Of a stretch of DNA of 64,000 nucleotides, positions 1 to 8,789 are shown piece after piece. The stretch covers positions 45,738 to 109,737 of the forward strand of contig NZ_AMRJ01000009.1 of the NCBI RefSeq assembly GCF_000300995.1. Direction: 5' to 3'. This DNA comes from Alcanivorax hongdengensis A-11-3 (GTDB lineage: Bacteria; Pseudomonadota; Gammaproteobacteria; Pseudomonadales; Alcanivoracaceae). The notes under the pieces are model-generated. The model did no database searches. It was not told the DNA's origin and was given only the letters and a program-made list of their open reading frames with translations. The position numbers were made by a program, and so were the translations under genes. The stretch's first letter is position 1, and the number at the start of each line of letters is the position of its first letter.

Positions 1-410
1 CCCCCTCCGATACCCCGTTGCTGGAAGCCTCCCTCCAGGCCCAGCTACAGCAATGGCAGGGCGTTCCCTACCGTTACGGTGGTACCAGCGAGCACGGCGT
101 GGACTGCTCAGGCCTGGTGTATCTGACCTTCATGGACCAGCTCGGTGTGCAGGTGCCCCGAACCACCCGCGAACTGGTCCGTACCGGCGAGCCGGTCTCC
201 CGCCGCCAGCTGCAACCCGGCGATCTGGTCTTTTTCCGCACCGGGCCGGGCAATCGCCATGTGGGCATCTATATGGGGGAAGGCGAATTCCTGCACGCCT
301 CATCCAGCAGCGGTGTGCGCGTTTCCTCCCTGGACAACCACTACTGGCGCCGTCACTACTGGCAGGCACGACGAATCCGGGTGACACCGGCGTCGATGGT
401 GGGGGAGTAG
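1..410 (+). CDS. NlpC/P60 cell-wall endopeptidase, 5' end outside the window
   Basis: This is the C-terminal part of a Spr/NlpC-type peptidoglycan hydrolase, which cuts peptide cross-links of murein in the periplasm. The NlpC/P60 catalytic domain is complete: the nucleophile lies in DCSGL, the first histidine in RHVGIY and the third polar residue in HASSSSGV, in the normal spacing. The reading frame stays open to the left edge and only a TTG is available inside the window, so the true start, probably with a signal peptide or lipobox, lies upstream. Family members are usually 150-190 residues, so only a short N-terminus is missing. Family assignment is firm; substrate specificity cannot be read. 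Confidence 0.9.
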   Translation, partial: PSDTPLLEASLQAQLQQWQGVPYRYGGTSEHGVDCSGLVYLTFMDQLGVQVPRTTRELVRTGEPVSRRQLQPGDLVFFRTGPGNRHVGIYMGEGEFLHASSSSGVRVSSLDNHYWRRHYWQARRIRVTPASMVGE

Positions 411-461
411 GGGCTGTTTCACGCAGGGTCGCGCCGCTAGCGGCGCTCCTGCGGGTTGCGA

Positions 462-941
462 TTAGCCCGTTTCCTCGAGCGGGTTGCCATTGTCATCCAC
501 AAAGCGCACATCCCGTACGGTGAGGGAGTGGCCCTGCTGGTTCTGGACGGTGACCGGAGCCAGGGGGGCGCCGGTCTGGCGGTCCACCAGTTTCATGCTG
601 TCCTTTTCACCGTTCCAGCGCTCGCTCCACTGGCGCAGGGCCGTGATCACGGTGAATAGGTCGCGGCCCTTGTCCGTGAGGCGGTATTCGTAACGCTTGC
701 CATGCTCGCCCACATCCACGCGCACCATCACACCATTCTCCACCAGGCGGGAGAGGCGGTCGCAGAGGATATTCTTGGCGATACCCAGGCGGTTCTGAAA
801 GTCCACATAACGGCGTGTGCCGAGCATGGCCTGTTTGACCACCAGCAGCGACCACCAGTCCCCCACCTCGTTGAGGGCACAGGCCACGGAGCAATCCATT
901 TGATCAAAGCGTTTACGTGTCATGGGGGCATTGTACGTCAT
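462..941 (-). CDS. HxlR-family transcriptional regulator
   Basis: A 159-residue winged-helix regulator of the HxlR type. The family signature is clear: an N-terminal cysteine (MDCSVACAL), the WWSLLVV helix, the FQNRLGIAKNIL recognition region and the YRLTDKGRDLF wing. HxlR proteins often respond to electrophiles or thiol-reactive stress through that cysteine and frequently control adjacent oxidoreductases. Here the gene is divergent from an Old Yellow Enzyme at 1143 and shares an intergenic region containing an inverted repeat at 946-983. A second in-frame ATG lies at 923, six codons inside. The regulatory link to the oxidoreductase is inferred from position. Confidence 0.88.
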   Translation of the reverse strand: MTYNAPMTRKRFDQMDCSVACALNEVGDWWSLLVVKQAMLGTRRYVDFQNRLGIAKNILCDRLSRLVENGVMVRVDVGEHGKRYEYRLTDKGRDLFTVITALRQWSERWNGEKDSMKLVDRQTGAPLAPVTVQNQQGHSLTVRDVRFVDDNGNPLEETG

Positions 942-945
942 AACG

Positions 946-983
946 GTTGCAAAACGAAACCAAATAAGGTTTTATAATGCAAC
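946..983 (+). promoter_or_regulatory. Putative HxlR operator with promoter for the OYE gene
   Basis: Arms GTTGCA (946-951) and TGCAAC (978-983) form a perfect 6-bp inverted repeat, reinforced by AAACC/GGTTT inside. A TATAAT box lies at 973-978, partly within the right arm, with TTGCAA at 947-952 as a possible -35 at a long 20-bp spacing. The geometry, an operator over a poor promoter between the regulator and its divergent neighbour, is typical for HxlR control. The binding protein is inferred. Confidence 0.45.
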
Positions 984-1025
984 TTAATTTGGCGGGGCCT
1001 TCCCTGAGAGGGGTGGGCTGGTTAT

Positions 1026-1121
1026 GGGGCGGACGGCGGACGTCCGAGACCGGACGCCAAAGCCCCGCCCAGCACTTGTTTTTTTGCGTCGGACCTCAGA
1101 CGTCCGACCTCCGACGTTTTT
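1026..1121. repeat. GTCCGAC-type extragenic repeat cluster
   Basis: A tract built from repeated GACGTCCG/CGGACGTC-like units in both orientations lies upstream of the OYE gene. The distal part forms a stem, CGTCGGA (1087-1093) with TCCGACG (1110-1116), followed by a run of Ts, so it resembles a terminator on the plus strand. The proximal part has GGGCGG (1026) opposing CCGCCC (1064) around a palindromic GGACGTCC. It looks like an extragenic palindromic repeat family; genome-wide copy number cannot be judged here. Confidence 0.5.
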
Positions 1122-1142
1122 GCATTTATTGGGAGAGTGACA

Positions 1143-2252
1143 ATGAGTGGTTCCCTGGACAGTCTGCTGCGTCCTTTTGAGCATAAATCCCTGAAACTGC
1201 GTAACCGGGTGGTCATGGCCCCCATGACCCGCACCTTTTCCCCGGGCTATGTGCCCAATGACGAGGTGGTGGGCTATTACCGCCGCCGTGCCGAGGGCGA
1301 GGTGGGGCTGATCATTACCGAAGGCACCTTCGTGGCCCACAAGGCCGCCAATGGCTATGAGCGGGTGCCGGCGATCTATGGCGATGCGGCCATGGCTGGC
1401 TGGAAGAAGGTGGTCGAAGCGGTCCACCAGGCCGGTGGCCAGATCATTCCGCAGCTTTGGCATGTGGGCGCGGTGCGCAAGCCGGGCATTGGTCCGGACA
1501 AGGATGTGCCCGGTTATTCCCCGTCCGGGCTGTTCAAGCCCGGCAAGGAAAACGGCCATGCCATGAGCAAGGCGGATATCGAGGACGTGGTGCAGGGGTT
1601 TGCCGAGTCCGCCAGGGCCGCCAAAGCAGTGGGCTTTGACGGGGTGGAAATCCATGGCGCCCACGGCTACCTGCTCGACCAGTTCTTCTGGGAAGGCACC
1701 AACCTGCGTGATGACGAGTACGGCGGCTCCATTGAGAACCGCGCCCGTATCGGTATCGAGATCGTCAGAGCAGTCCGCGAGGCGGTGGGTGAGGATTTCG
1801 CCATCGTGCTGCGTTTCTCGCAGTGGAAGCAGCAGGATTACGAGGCGAAACTGGCGCACACGCCGCAGGAGCTGGAGCGTTTCCTGATGCCGTTCGTGGA
1901 TGCGGGCGTGGACATCTTCCATGCCTCCACCCGCCGTTTCTGGTTGCCGGAATTCGAGGGCTCTGACCTGAATCTGGCCGGCTGGACCAAAAAGATCACC
2001 GGCAAGCCGATCATTTCCGTGGGCAGTGTGGGGCTCGATGATGATTTTCTGAACAGCCCGGCAGGCATGGGCGGCACCGCCAACCCGGCGGGGTTGGACG
2101 AGCTGACCCGGCGCATGGACAACGACGAGTTTGACCTGATCGCCGTGGGGCGCGCCCTGCTGCAGGACCCGAACTGGCTGATCAAGGTGCGCGAGGGGCG
2201 CGAGCAGGATATTACGCCCTTCACCAAGGAGGCATTGGCCTCGCTCAGCTGA
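1143..2252 (+). CDS. NADH:flavin oxidoreductase / Old Yellow Enzyme family
   Basis: A 369-residue FMN-dependent TIM-barrel oxidoreductase. It starts with the OYE pattern LLRPFEHKSLKLRNRVVMAPMTR and carries the FDGVEIHGAHGYLLDQFF strand and the NRAR segment that binds the substrate and FMN phosphate, ending with DLIAVGRALLQDPNW. Such enzymes reduce activated alkenes such as unsaturated carbonyls, nitro compounds or nitrate esters with NAD(P)H. The ATG at 1143 has a GGGAG ribosome site seven bases upstream; the GTG at 1137 is too close to it. The gene is divergent from an HxlR regulator, which fits induction by an electrophilic substrate. The exact substrate is unknown. Confidence 0.9.
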   Translation: MSGSLDSLLRPFEHKSLKLRNRVVMAPMTRTFSPGYVPNDEVVGYYRRRAEGEVGLIITEGTFVAHKAANGYERVPAIYGDAAMAGWKKVVEAVHQAGGQIIPQLWHVGAVRKPGIGPDKDVPGYSPSGLFKPGKENGHAMSKADIEDVVQGFAESARAAKAVGFDGVEIHGAHGYLLDQFFWEGTNLRDDEYGGSIENRARIGIEIVRAVREAVGEDFAIVLRFSQWKQQDYEAKLAHTPQELERFLMPFVDAGVDIFHASTRRFWLPEFEGSDLNLAGWTKKITGKPIISVGSVGLDDDFLNSPAGMGGTANPAGLDELTRRMDNDEFDLIAVGRALLQDPNWLIKVREGREQDITPFTKEALASLS

Positions 2253-2274
2253 TACGCGAAAGTGTCAGGCAGAA

Positions 2275-2304
2275 TAAAAACGGGAGCCGAGGCTCCCGTT
2301 TTTT
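2275..2304. terminator. Bidirectional intrinsic terminator
   Basis: A 9-bp GC-rich stem (2280-2288 with 2291-2299) has an A-run before it and a T-run after it. It can end transcription of the OYE gene on the plus strand and of the MFS gene on the minus strand, which converge here. Confidence 0.9.
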
Positions 2305-2315
2305 GTGCCCGCCGG

Positions 2316-3650
2316 TCAGTCTCCGGCTTCCAGCGACTTGTTGATGCGCAGGGCCACCAGGGTGCAGACCGCGCCGGACAGCAGATAGATGCTGACCGCG
2401 GAGAGGCCGAACTCCACTGACAACCCGAGAGCCACCAGCGGCGCGAAGGCGGCGCCGAACAGCCAGGCGAAGTCGGAGGTCAGGGCCGCGCCGGTATAGC
2501 GGAAGCGACGCTCGAAGTTGGCGGTCACGGTGCCGGCGGCCTGCCCATAGGACAGCCCCAGCAGGGTAAAGCCGATCAGGATGAACAGATCCTGCATGAT
2601 GGCCGAGCCGTTCATCAGGATGGGCGAGAACAGGGCGAAAATGCCGATCAGCACCGCCAGGGTGCCCACCGTGTTGCGTTTGCCCACCCGGTCTGCAATC
2701 CAGCCCGAGGCAATGGTGCCGAGTACCGCAAGGCAGGCGCCGTAGAGCTGGATAGTGAGCACTTCATTGACGGCCTGGCTGGCATTCAGTGAGATCCAGG
2801 ACAGCGGGAAGATGGTCACCAGGTGGAAAAGCGCATAGCTGGCCAGGGCGGCGAAGGCGCCCAGGAAGATATTATAGCCCTGGCTGCCGAGCATCTGCCG
2901 GGTGCTGATGGGCTCCAGCTCGCTTTCTTCCAGGGCCACGGTGTATTCCTGGGTCAGCACCAGCCGCAGCCGGGCGAACAGGGCCACCACGTTGATGGCA
3001 AAGGCCACATAGAAGGGGTAGCGCCAGGCCCAGCCGAGGAAATCCTCCCGGGACAGGCTGTGGTTCAGGTAAAGGAACAGGGAGGCCGCCAGCATGAAGC
3101 CCACCGGTGCGCCCAGCTGGCCGATCATGGCAAAGCGGCTGCGCTTGCCCTTGGGGGCGTTAAGCGCCAGCAGCGAGGGAAGACCGTCCCAGGTGCCGCC
3201 CAGGGCGATGCCCTGAATAATGCGCAGCAGGGCCAGCAGTACGATGGCGGTTTCGCCCAGGGTGTTGTAGCCGGGCAGGAAGGCAATACTGACCGTGGCC
3301 GTGCCCAGCAGAAATAGCGAGGCCGTGAGCTTGGTGCCGCGCCCCCAGTGGCGCTGGATGGTCATGAACAGTGCCGTGCCGAAGGGCCGGGCGATAAAGG
3401 CGAAGGAGAAGATCACGAAGGCGTAGAGAGTGCCCTGTAACCGGTCCACGAAGGGAAAGAAGACGGTGGGGAAGATCAGCACCGAGGCGATGCCGTAAAC
3501 AAAGAAGTCAAAGTACTCCGAGGCCCGCCCAATGACCACGCCGACGGCGATTTCACTGGGGGCTACCTTTGCGTGAGGTGCAGCATTGTGCATATATTCA
3601 CCCTCCATGGCGAGTGAAGAGGTATGCAACGCTTCTGAAGATCCGGCCAT
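2316..3650 (-). CDS. MFS transporter, metabolite:H+ symporter (MHS) type
   Basis: A 444-residue inner-membrane transporter with about twelve hydrophobic segments. EYFDFFVYG in helix 1, the loop with FIARPFGTALF, and RIIQGIALGGTWDG in helix 4 match the MHS group (ProP, ShiA, KgtP-like), which import organic acids, betaines or similar solutes with protons. Two starts are supported: ATG at 3650 with AAGGAG seven bases upstream, and ATG at 3593 (MHNAAPHAKVAPSEI) with GGAGGG seven bases upstream; the second gives the more usual N-terminal length. The gene is divergent from cyoA. Substrate unknown. Confidence 0.85.
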   Translation of the reverse strand: MAGSSEALHTSSLAMEGEYMHNAAPHAKVAPSEIAVGVVIGRASEYFDFFVYGIASVLIFPTVFFPFVDRLQGTLYAFVIFSFAFIARPFGTALFMTIQRHWGRGTKLTASLFLLGTATVSIAFLPGYNTLGETAIVLLALLRIIQGIALGGTWDGLPSLLALNAPKGKRSRFAMIGQLGAPVGFMLAASLFLYLNHSLSREDFLGWAWRYPFYVAFAINVVALFARLRLVLTQEYTVALEESELEPISTRQMLGSQGYNIFLGAFAALASYALFHLVTIFPLSWISLNASQAVNEVLTIQLYGACLAVLGTIASGWIADRVGKRNTVGTLAVLIGIFALFSPILMNGSAIMQDLFILIGFTLLGLSYGQAAGTVTANFERRFRYTGAALTSDFAWLFGAAFAPLVALGLSVEFGLSAVSIYLLSGAVCTLVALRINKSLEAGD

Positions 3651-3722
3651 TATTGCTCTCCTTCAGACTATTGTTATGCGGCATTATCTGGGCGCTACCC
3701 CATTTCCTGCCGCTCCTCCATA

Positions 3723-3735
3723 GGACAAATTGTCC
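3723..3735. promoter_or_regulatory. Inverted repeat between MFS gene and cyoA
   Basis: A perfect 13-bp dyad, GGACAA-A-TTGTCC, lies 69 bases upstream of cyoA and 73 bases upstream of the longer MFS start. It is a candidate operator for one or both divergent genes. No recognised regulator motif is assigned; a RegA site cannot be claimed from this alone. Confidence 0.35.
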
Positions 3736-3803
3736 AATTCACGTCAGGCTCCGTTTAGCGTACAGTCACCACCATCCCATAGGCCACGTTTTTTTTATCG
3801 GCA

Positions 3804-4775
3804 ATGTCATTACTTAAATCTATTCCCAAGTTGTTCCTGATTGCCTCAGCATTTGCGATGTTGGCGGGCTGTGATGCAGTAGTGATGTCGCCCTCCGGTG
3901 ACGTGGCTATGCAGCAGCGAGACCTGATTATCTGGTCCACGATTCTCATGCTGTTGATTATCGTCCCGGTCATCATTCTGACCCTGGTGTTCGCCTGGCG
4001 CTACCGCGAGTCCAATACCAAGGCGACCTACAAGCCCGAGTGGGATCATTCCACCGTGCTCGAGCTGGTGGTCTGGTCCGCGCCGCTTCTGATCATTATT
4101 GCGCTCGGCGCGCTGACATGGGTGACCACTCATCAGCTGGACCCCTACCGTCCGTTGGACCGTATCGGTCCGGACCGCCCGATCCCGGCTGACACCAAGC
4201 CGCTGGTCATCGAAGCGGTGTCCATGGACTGGAAATGGCTGTTCTTCTACCCGGAGCAGGGCATTGCCACGGTCAACGAGATCGCCGCGCCGGTGGATCA
4301 GCCGATCCAGTTCAAGATCACCTCCACGGCCAACATGAACTCCTTCTTCATTCCGGCGCTGGCAGGTCAGATCTACGCCATGGGCGGCATGGAGACCAAG
4401 CTGCACGCGGTGATCAACGAGCCGGGCGTGTACAAGGGCTTCTCCGCCAACTATAGCGGTGCCGGTTACTCCGACATGAAGTTCAAGTTCCACGGCGTCA
4501 GCGAAGCCGACTTCGACAGCTGGGTACAGAAAGTGAAGACCCAGGGTGACGATCTCAGCTATGACGTCTACGCGCAGCTGGAAAAGCCCAGTGTGGCAGA
4601 TCCGGTACATTACTACGCGACTGTTGCCGACGGCCTTTACGACAAGATTCTCAACCGTTGTATCGAGCCCGGTTCGGTGTGCATGAAAGACCTGATGACC
4701 AGCCACAGCCATCACCATGGTGAAGGCGAGGCCGAAAACGGTCACATGGAAGGCATGCACGAGCACGCAGAATAA
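3804..4775 (+). CDS. cyoA: Cytochrome bo3 ubiquinol oxidase subunit II
   Basis: Subunit II of the heme-copper quinol oxidase, 323 residues. A lipoprotein signal peptide ends in LAGC, followed by two membrane helices and a periplasmic cupredoxin domain (DWKWLFFYPEQGIATVNE to the CyoA C-terminal domain). The usual CuA ligands are absent, as expected for a quinol rather than cytochrome c oxidase. The C-terminus is unusually histidine-rich (HSHHHGEGE...HEHAE), a possible metal-binding tail. cyoB follows after 181 bases. The protein sits in the inner membrane with subunits I, III and IV and contributes to proton-motive respiration with oxygen. Confidence 0.95.
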   Translation: MSLLKSIPKLFLIASAFAMLAGCDAVVMSPSGDVAMQQRDLIIWSTILMLLIIVPVIILTLVFAWRYRESNTKATYKPEWDHSTVLELVVWSAPLLIIIALGALTWVTTHQLDPYRPLDRIGPDRPIPADTKPLVIEAVSMDWKWLFFYPEQGIATVNEIAAPVDQPIQFKITSTANMNSFFIPALAGQIYAMGGMETKLHAVINEPGVYKGFSANYSGAGYSDMKFKFHGVSEADFDSWVQKVKTQGDDLSYDVYAQLEKPSVADPVHYYATVADGLYDKILNRCIEPGSVCMKDLMTSHSHHHGEGEAENGHMEGMHEHAE

Positions 4776-4956
4776 GCCATTGACGGCGCCTTGAAGAATC
4801 TGGTGACAGATTGTTCGTGGCGTCGTCGGCTTTGAATTGTGCCGGGCAGGTCCCGATGCAATTCACCCCTGAATACCGAAGGGGTACTCCAGGGTGCCGC
4901 CTGGCGGCAAATACGACATACCAATTCACCACGCGCTATGGGCGCCGGTAGCCAAG

Positions 4957-6963
4957 ATGTCTGATCATTTCGACTTAACAAAGCTTATATTTGGCCGCCT
5001 CACTTGGGAGGCGATTCCTTATCATGAGCCCATTCTGGTTGCGACTTTCATTGCGGTTGCACTGGGCGGTATCGCACTGCTGGGTGCTCTGACCTATTTC
5101 CGGGTCTGGGGCTATCTCTGGAAAGAGTGGTTCACCAGCATCGACCACAAGAAAATCGGTGTCATGTACATGGTTCTGGGTATCGTCATGCTGCTGCGTG
5201 GCTTCTCGGATGCCATCATGATGCGTATCCAGCAGGCCATCGCCTTCGGTGACAATGCCGGATACCTGCCTCCGCATCACTACGATCAGATCTTCACCGC
5301 ACACGGTGTGATCATGATTTTCTTCGTGGCGATGCCTTTTGTGGTGGGCCTGATGAACTTCGTGGTGCCGCTGCAGATCGGTGCCCGCGACGTGGCCTTC
5401 CCGTTCCTGAACAACTTCAGTTACTGGATGACCGTGGCCGGTGCCGTACTGACCATGATCTCCCTGTTCGTGGGCGAGTTCGCCAAGACCGGCTGGCTGG
5501 CCTATCCACCACTATCGGGGATCATGCAAAGCCCGGATGTGGGGGTGGATTACTATATCTGGGCGTTGCAGATTGCCGGTGTCGGTACCCTGCTGTCCGG
5601 CGTGAACTTCACCGTGACCATCATCAAGATGCGTGCCCCGGGCATGAGCCTGATGAAGATGCCGGTATTCACCTGGACCGCGCTGTGCACCAACATCCTG
5701 ATCGTGGCGGCGTTCCCGATCCTGACTGCGGTGCTGGCCATGTTGACGCTGGACCGCTACCTGGGTACGCACTTCTTCACCAATGATCTTGGCGGTAACG
5801 CCATGATGTACATCAACCTGATCTGGATCTGGGGTCACCCGGAAGTGTACATCCTGATTCTGCCGCTGTTCGGTGTGTTCTCCGAGATCGTGGCCACCTA
5901 CAGTGGCAAGCGTCTGTTCGGTTACACCTCCATGGTGTACGCCACCGTGGTGATTACCGTGCTGTCCTACCTGGTATGGCTGCACCACTTCTTCACCATG
6001 GGGTCGGGGGCCAGTGTGAACTCGTTCTTCGGGATCACCACCATGATCATCTCCATCCCCACCGGGGCGAAGATCTTCAACTGGCTGTTCACCATGTACC
6101 GTGGTCGCATCAAGTTCGAAGTGCCGATGCTGTGGACCGTGGGCTTCATGATCACCTTCGTGATCGGTGGCATGACCGGGGTTCTCCTGGCGGTACCGCC
6201 GGCGGACTTCGTGCTGCACAACAGCCTGTTCCTGATTGCCCACTTCCATAACGTGATCATCGGTGGTGTGGTATTCGGTGTGTTTGCCGCCATCACCTAC
6301 TGGTACCCGAAAGTCTTCGGCTACAAGCTGGATCCGTTCTGGGGCAAGTGTTCCTTCTGGTTCTGGTGCATCGGCTTCTACTTCGCCTTCATGCCGCTGT
6401 ACGTGCTGGGCCTGATGGGCGTGACCCGTCGTATCAACCACTTCGACGATCCGTCCCTGCAGATCTGGTTTATCGTGGCAGCCTTCGGTGCCTTCCTGAT
6501 CGCACTGGGTATTGCCAGCTTCCTGATCCAGCTGGTGGTGAGCTACCGCAAGCGTGACCAGAACCGGGATCTCACCGGCGATCCGTGGGGCAACGGCCGT
6601 ACGCTGGAATGGTCCACGTCCTCGCCGCCGCCGCAGTACAACTACGCCTTTACGCCGCGCATTCATGACACTGATAGCTGGTGGCAGATGAAGCAGGAAG
6701 GCTTCAAGCGTCCGGAGAGTGGTTTCGTGGCCATCCACATGCCCAAGAACACCATGGCCGGTATGCTGCTGGCGGGGCTGTGCACGGCTTTCGGTTTCGC
6801 GATGATCTGGCACATGTGGCTGATAGCCGGGGTGTCTTTCGCCACCATGCTGATCTCCGCCATTGTCCATACCTTCAACTATGACCGTGATTACTACATC
6901 CCGGCCGAAGAAGTTGAACGCGTTGAATCTGAACGTACACGGGTGCTTGCGAACAATGTCTGA
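4957..6963 (+). CDS. cyoB: Cytochrome bo3 ubiquinol oxidase subunit I
   Basis: The catalytic subunit, 668 residues, with about fifteen membrane helices. Heme b and o3/CuB ligands are visible: [16 protein letters not shown] with the cross-linked His-Tyr pair, WLHHFF and HFHNVIIGG. It reduces oxygen to water with electrons from ubiquinol and pumps protons. The frame is open from 4894, but the ATG at 4957 ([25 protein letters not shown]) begins just where homologues begin, so the longer start is rejected. It overlaps cyoC by eight bases. The 181-bp spacer after cyoA contains a small hairpin (TGCCGC/GCGGCA near 4895-4909) without a T-run. Confidence 0.96.
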   Translation: MSDHFDLTKLIFGRLTWEAIPYHEPILVATFIAVALGGIALLGALTYFRVWGYLWKEWFTSIDHKKIGVMYMVLGIVMLLRGFSDAIMMRIQQAIAFGDNAGYLPPHHYDQIFTAHGVIMIFFVAMPFVVGLMNFVVPLQIGARDVAFPFLNNFSYWMTVAGAVLTMISLFVGEFAKTGWLAYPPLSGIMQSPDVGVDYYIWALQIAGVGTLLSGVNFTVTIIKMRAPGMSLMKMPVFTWTALCTNILIVAAFPILTAVLAMLTLDRYLGTHFFTNDLGGNAMMYINLIWIWGHPEVYILILPLFGVFSEIVATYSGKRLFGYTSMVYATVVITVLSYLVWLHHFFTMGSGASVNSFFGITTMIISIPTGAKIFNWLFTMYRGRIKFEVPMLWTVGFMITFVIGGMTGVLLAVPPADFVLHNSLFLIAHFHNVIIGGVVFGVFAAITYWYPKVFGYKLDPFWGKCSFWFWCIGFYFAFMPLYVLGLMGVTRRINHFDDPSLQIWFIVAAFGAFLIALGIASFLIQLVVSYRKRDQNRDLTGDPWGNGRTLEWSTSSPPPQYNYAFTPRIHDTDSWWQMKQEGFKRPESGFVAIHMPKNTMAGMLLAGLCTAFGFAMIWHMWLIAGVSFATMLISAIVHTFNYDRDYYIPAEEVERVESERTRVLANNV

Positions 6964-7597
6964 TACAACTGTAACTGCCAACACCAACCAGGGCGCGGCC
7001 GAGCCGTCGCGTTTCCTGGTACCGGGTGAATACCACGTACCGCAGGGCACACTCCTGGGGTTCTGGATTTACCTGATGAGCGACTGTCTGATCTTTGCCA
7101 GCCTGTTCGCCACTTACGGGGTGCTGGGCCGCAACTATGCGGGCGGCCCGTCCGGCGCAGACATCTTTGAGCTGCCGCTGGTGGCCCTGAACACCACTTT
7201 TCTGTTGATCTCCTCGATCACCTACGGCTTTGCCGTGCTGCAAATGCAGCAGAACAAACTGCGTGGCACCATGCTGTGGCTGGTGATCACCGGGCTGTTC
7301 GGTGCCGCCTTTATCGGCGTGGAACTCTATGAGTTCATCGGTCTGATCAACGAAGGCGCTGGCCCGCAGCGCAGTGGCTTCCTGACCGCGTTCTTCTCGC
7401 TGGTCGGTACCCACGGTCTGCACGTGACTTTTGGTCTGGTGTGGATGGTGACCCTGCTGCTGCAGCTCAAAAAGCACGGCCTGATCCATGAGAACAAGCG
7501 TCGCGTGTTCTGCCTGTCCATGTTCTGGCACTTCCTCGACGTGGTCTGGATCGGCGTATTCACCTTTGTTTACCTGATGGGAGTGTTGCCGGCATGA
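6956..7597 (+). CDS. cyoC: Cytochrome bo3 ubiquinol oxidase subunit III
   Basis: A 213-residue membrane protein of the heme-copper oxidase subunit III family with five predicted helices ([20 protein letters not shown], the ELYEF segment with its conserved glutamate, and the C-terminal [20 protein letters not shown]). Subunit III stabilises the complex. The start used is the ATG inside the end of cyoB, since the upstream open frame is cyoB shadow. The gene overlaps cyoD by four bases, so translation of the operon is probably coupled. Confidence 0.95.
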   Translation: MSDTTVTANTNQGAAEPSRFLVPGEYHVPQGTLLGFWIYLMSDCLIFASLFATYGVLGRNYAGGPSGADIFELPLVALNTTFLLISSITYGFAVLQMQQNKLRGTMLWLVITGLFGAAFIGVELYEFIGLINEGAGPQRSGFLTAFFSLVGTHGLHVTFGLVWMVTLLLQLKKHGLIHENKRRVFCLSMFWHFLDVVWIGVFTFVYLMGVLPA

Positions 7598-7956
7598 GCG
7601 ATCATCACGACGACCACCATAACGAAGAGTTTCCGCACAGCTCTTTCCGTGGCTACATGATCGGTTTCGTTCTGTCAGTCATCCTGACAGTGATTCCCTT
7701 CTGGTTGGTCATGGCCAACGTTATCAGCTCCTCCGCCGCCACCGCGGTGGTTATCCTCGGGTTTGCCGTGGTTCAGATTGTTGTGCACATGGTTTACTTC
7801 CTGCACATGAACTTCCAATCCCAGGGTGGCTGGAACATGCTGTCGCTGATCTTTACCTCGATCCTGGTACTTATCACTATCTTCGGTTCGCTGTGGGTGA
7901 TGTACCACATGAACGTGAACATGATGCCGTCCATGATGGGCGACATGCAGGGATAG
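7594..7956 (+). CDS. cyoD: Cytochrome bo3 ubiquinol oxidase subunit IV
   Basis: A 120-residue protein with three transmembrane helices and the family motif [18 protein letters not shown]. The N-terminus is rich in histidine and aspartate ([12 protein letters not shown]). Subunit IV helps CuB binding during assembly. Its ATG overlaps the cyoC stop (ATGA). No cyoE (heme o synthase) follows; a SURF1-like gene takes the next position. Confidence 0.94.
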   Translation: MSDHHDDHHNEEFPHSSFRGYMIGFVLSVILTVIPFWLVMANVISSSAATAVVILGFAVVQIVVHMVYFLHMNFQSQGGWNMLSLIFTSILVLITIFGSLWVMYHMNVNMMPSMMGDMQG

Positions 7957-7958
7957 GG

Positions 7959-8756
7959 ATGAGCCAGTCAGGTAATCTCTCGAAGACGGGCCGCAATCGC
8001 GGCCCGTCTTTGTCTGATGAGCCGGCACCGCGCAGCTTGACCACCAAGATCGTGGCCACGCTGCTGGCGGTGCTGGCTTTTTTCGGTTTTGTGGCCCTGG
8101 GGACCTGGCAGGTGGAGCGCCGGGCCTGGAAGCTGGATCTGATCGCCCGGGTCGACCAGCGTGTCCATGCTCCGGCCATTGCCGCACCGGGGCCGGATCA
8201 GTGGGCGACCATCAACCGTGACGATAACGAATACCAGCACGTGCGCCTTCATGGCCGCTTCCTGCATGACAAGGAGGCGCTGGTGCAGGCCAGCTCGGAG
8301 CTGGGTGCCGGCTTCTGGGTGTTGACGCCGCTGCGCCGTGATGACGGGACCACGGTGCTGATCAATCGCGGTTTCGTGCCGCCGGATCGCCGTGACCCGG
8401 CCGAGCGGGGCTCGCCCGCACCGCAGGGGCCGGTGACGGTCACCGGCCTGCTGAGGCTCAGTGAGCCCGGTGGCGGGTTTCTGCGTGACAATGACCCGGA
8501 CCACGAACGCTGGTATTCCCGCGACGTGCAGGCCATTGCCGCGGATCAGGGCCTGAAGGATCGGGTGGCGCCTTACTTCGTGGATGCCGAAGCCCGGCCC
8601 GGCCAGCCCTGGCCCCGCGGCGGCCTGACCGTGATTCACTTCCATAACAGCCACCTGGTCTATGCCATCACCTGGTATTCACTGGCATTGATGGTGGCGG
8701 GCGCCTTTGTGTTCGTGGTTCGTGACGAGCGAAGCCGGCTGCGCAACACGCCCTGA
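7959..8756 (+). CDS. SURF1-family oxidase assembly protein
   Basis: A 265-residue SURF1/Shy1 protein, an inner-membrane factor for heme insertion into heme-copper oxidases. An N-terminal helix ending in ALGTWQVERRAWK, the periplasmic loop with TTVLINRGFVPPDRRDP and PYFVDAE, and a C-terminal helix (HLVYAITWYSLALMVAGAFVF) match the family. The ATG at 7959, two bases after cyoD, has GGATAGG upstream. However, a strong terminator-like hairpin occupies codons about 9-18, so real initiation may be at TTG 8010 or 8037 just before the first helix. Position after cyoD fits a role in bo3 assembly. Confidence 0.85.
   Translation: MSQSGNLSKTGRNRGPSLSDEPAPRSLTTKIVATLLAVLAFFGFVALGTWQVERRAWKLDLIARVDQRVHAPAIAAPGPDQWATINRDDNEYQHVRLHGRFLHDKEALVQASSELGAGFWVLTPLRRDDGTTVLINRGFVPPDRRDPAERGSPAPQGPVTVTGLLRLSEPGGGFLRDNDPDHERWYSRDVQAIAADQGLKDRVAPYFVDAEARPGQPWPRGGLTVIHFHNSHLVYAITWYSLALMVAGAFVFVVRDERSRLRNTP
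7983..8015 (+). terminator. Intrinsic-terminator-like hairpin overlapping SURF1 start
   Basis: A perfect 12-bp stem (7983-7994 with 7999-8010) with a four-base loop is followed by TGTCT. It lies 27 bases after the cyoD stop, where an operon terminator or attenuator is expected, yet inside the SURF1 reading frame. Partial read-through would lower the assembly factor relative to the oxidase. Confidence 0.6.
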
Positions 8757-8789
8757 CGCGGTAAACTTCGCGGCTATGGAGGCGCGAAG

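Noticed and set aside
5512..7050. 512-codon open frame antisense to cyoB/cyoC
   Set aside because: It is a mirror of high-GC oxidase codons, His/Gln/Gly-rich and without homology or start signals, while the plus strand encodes well-known subunits.
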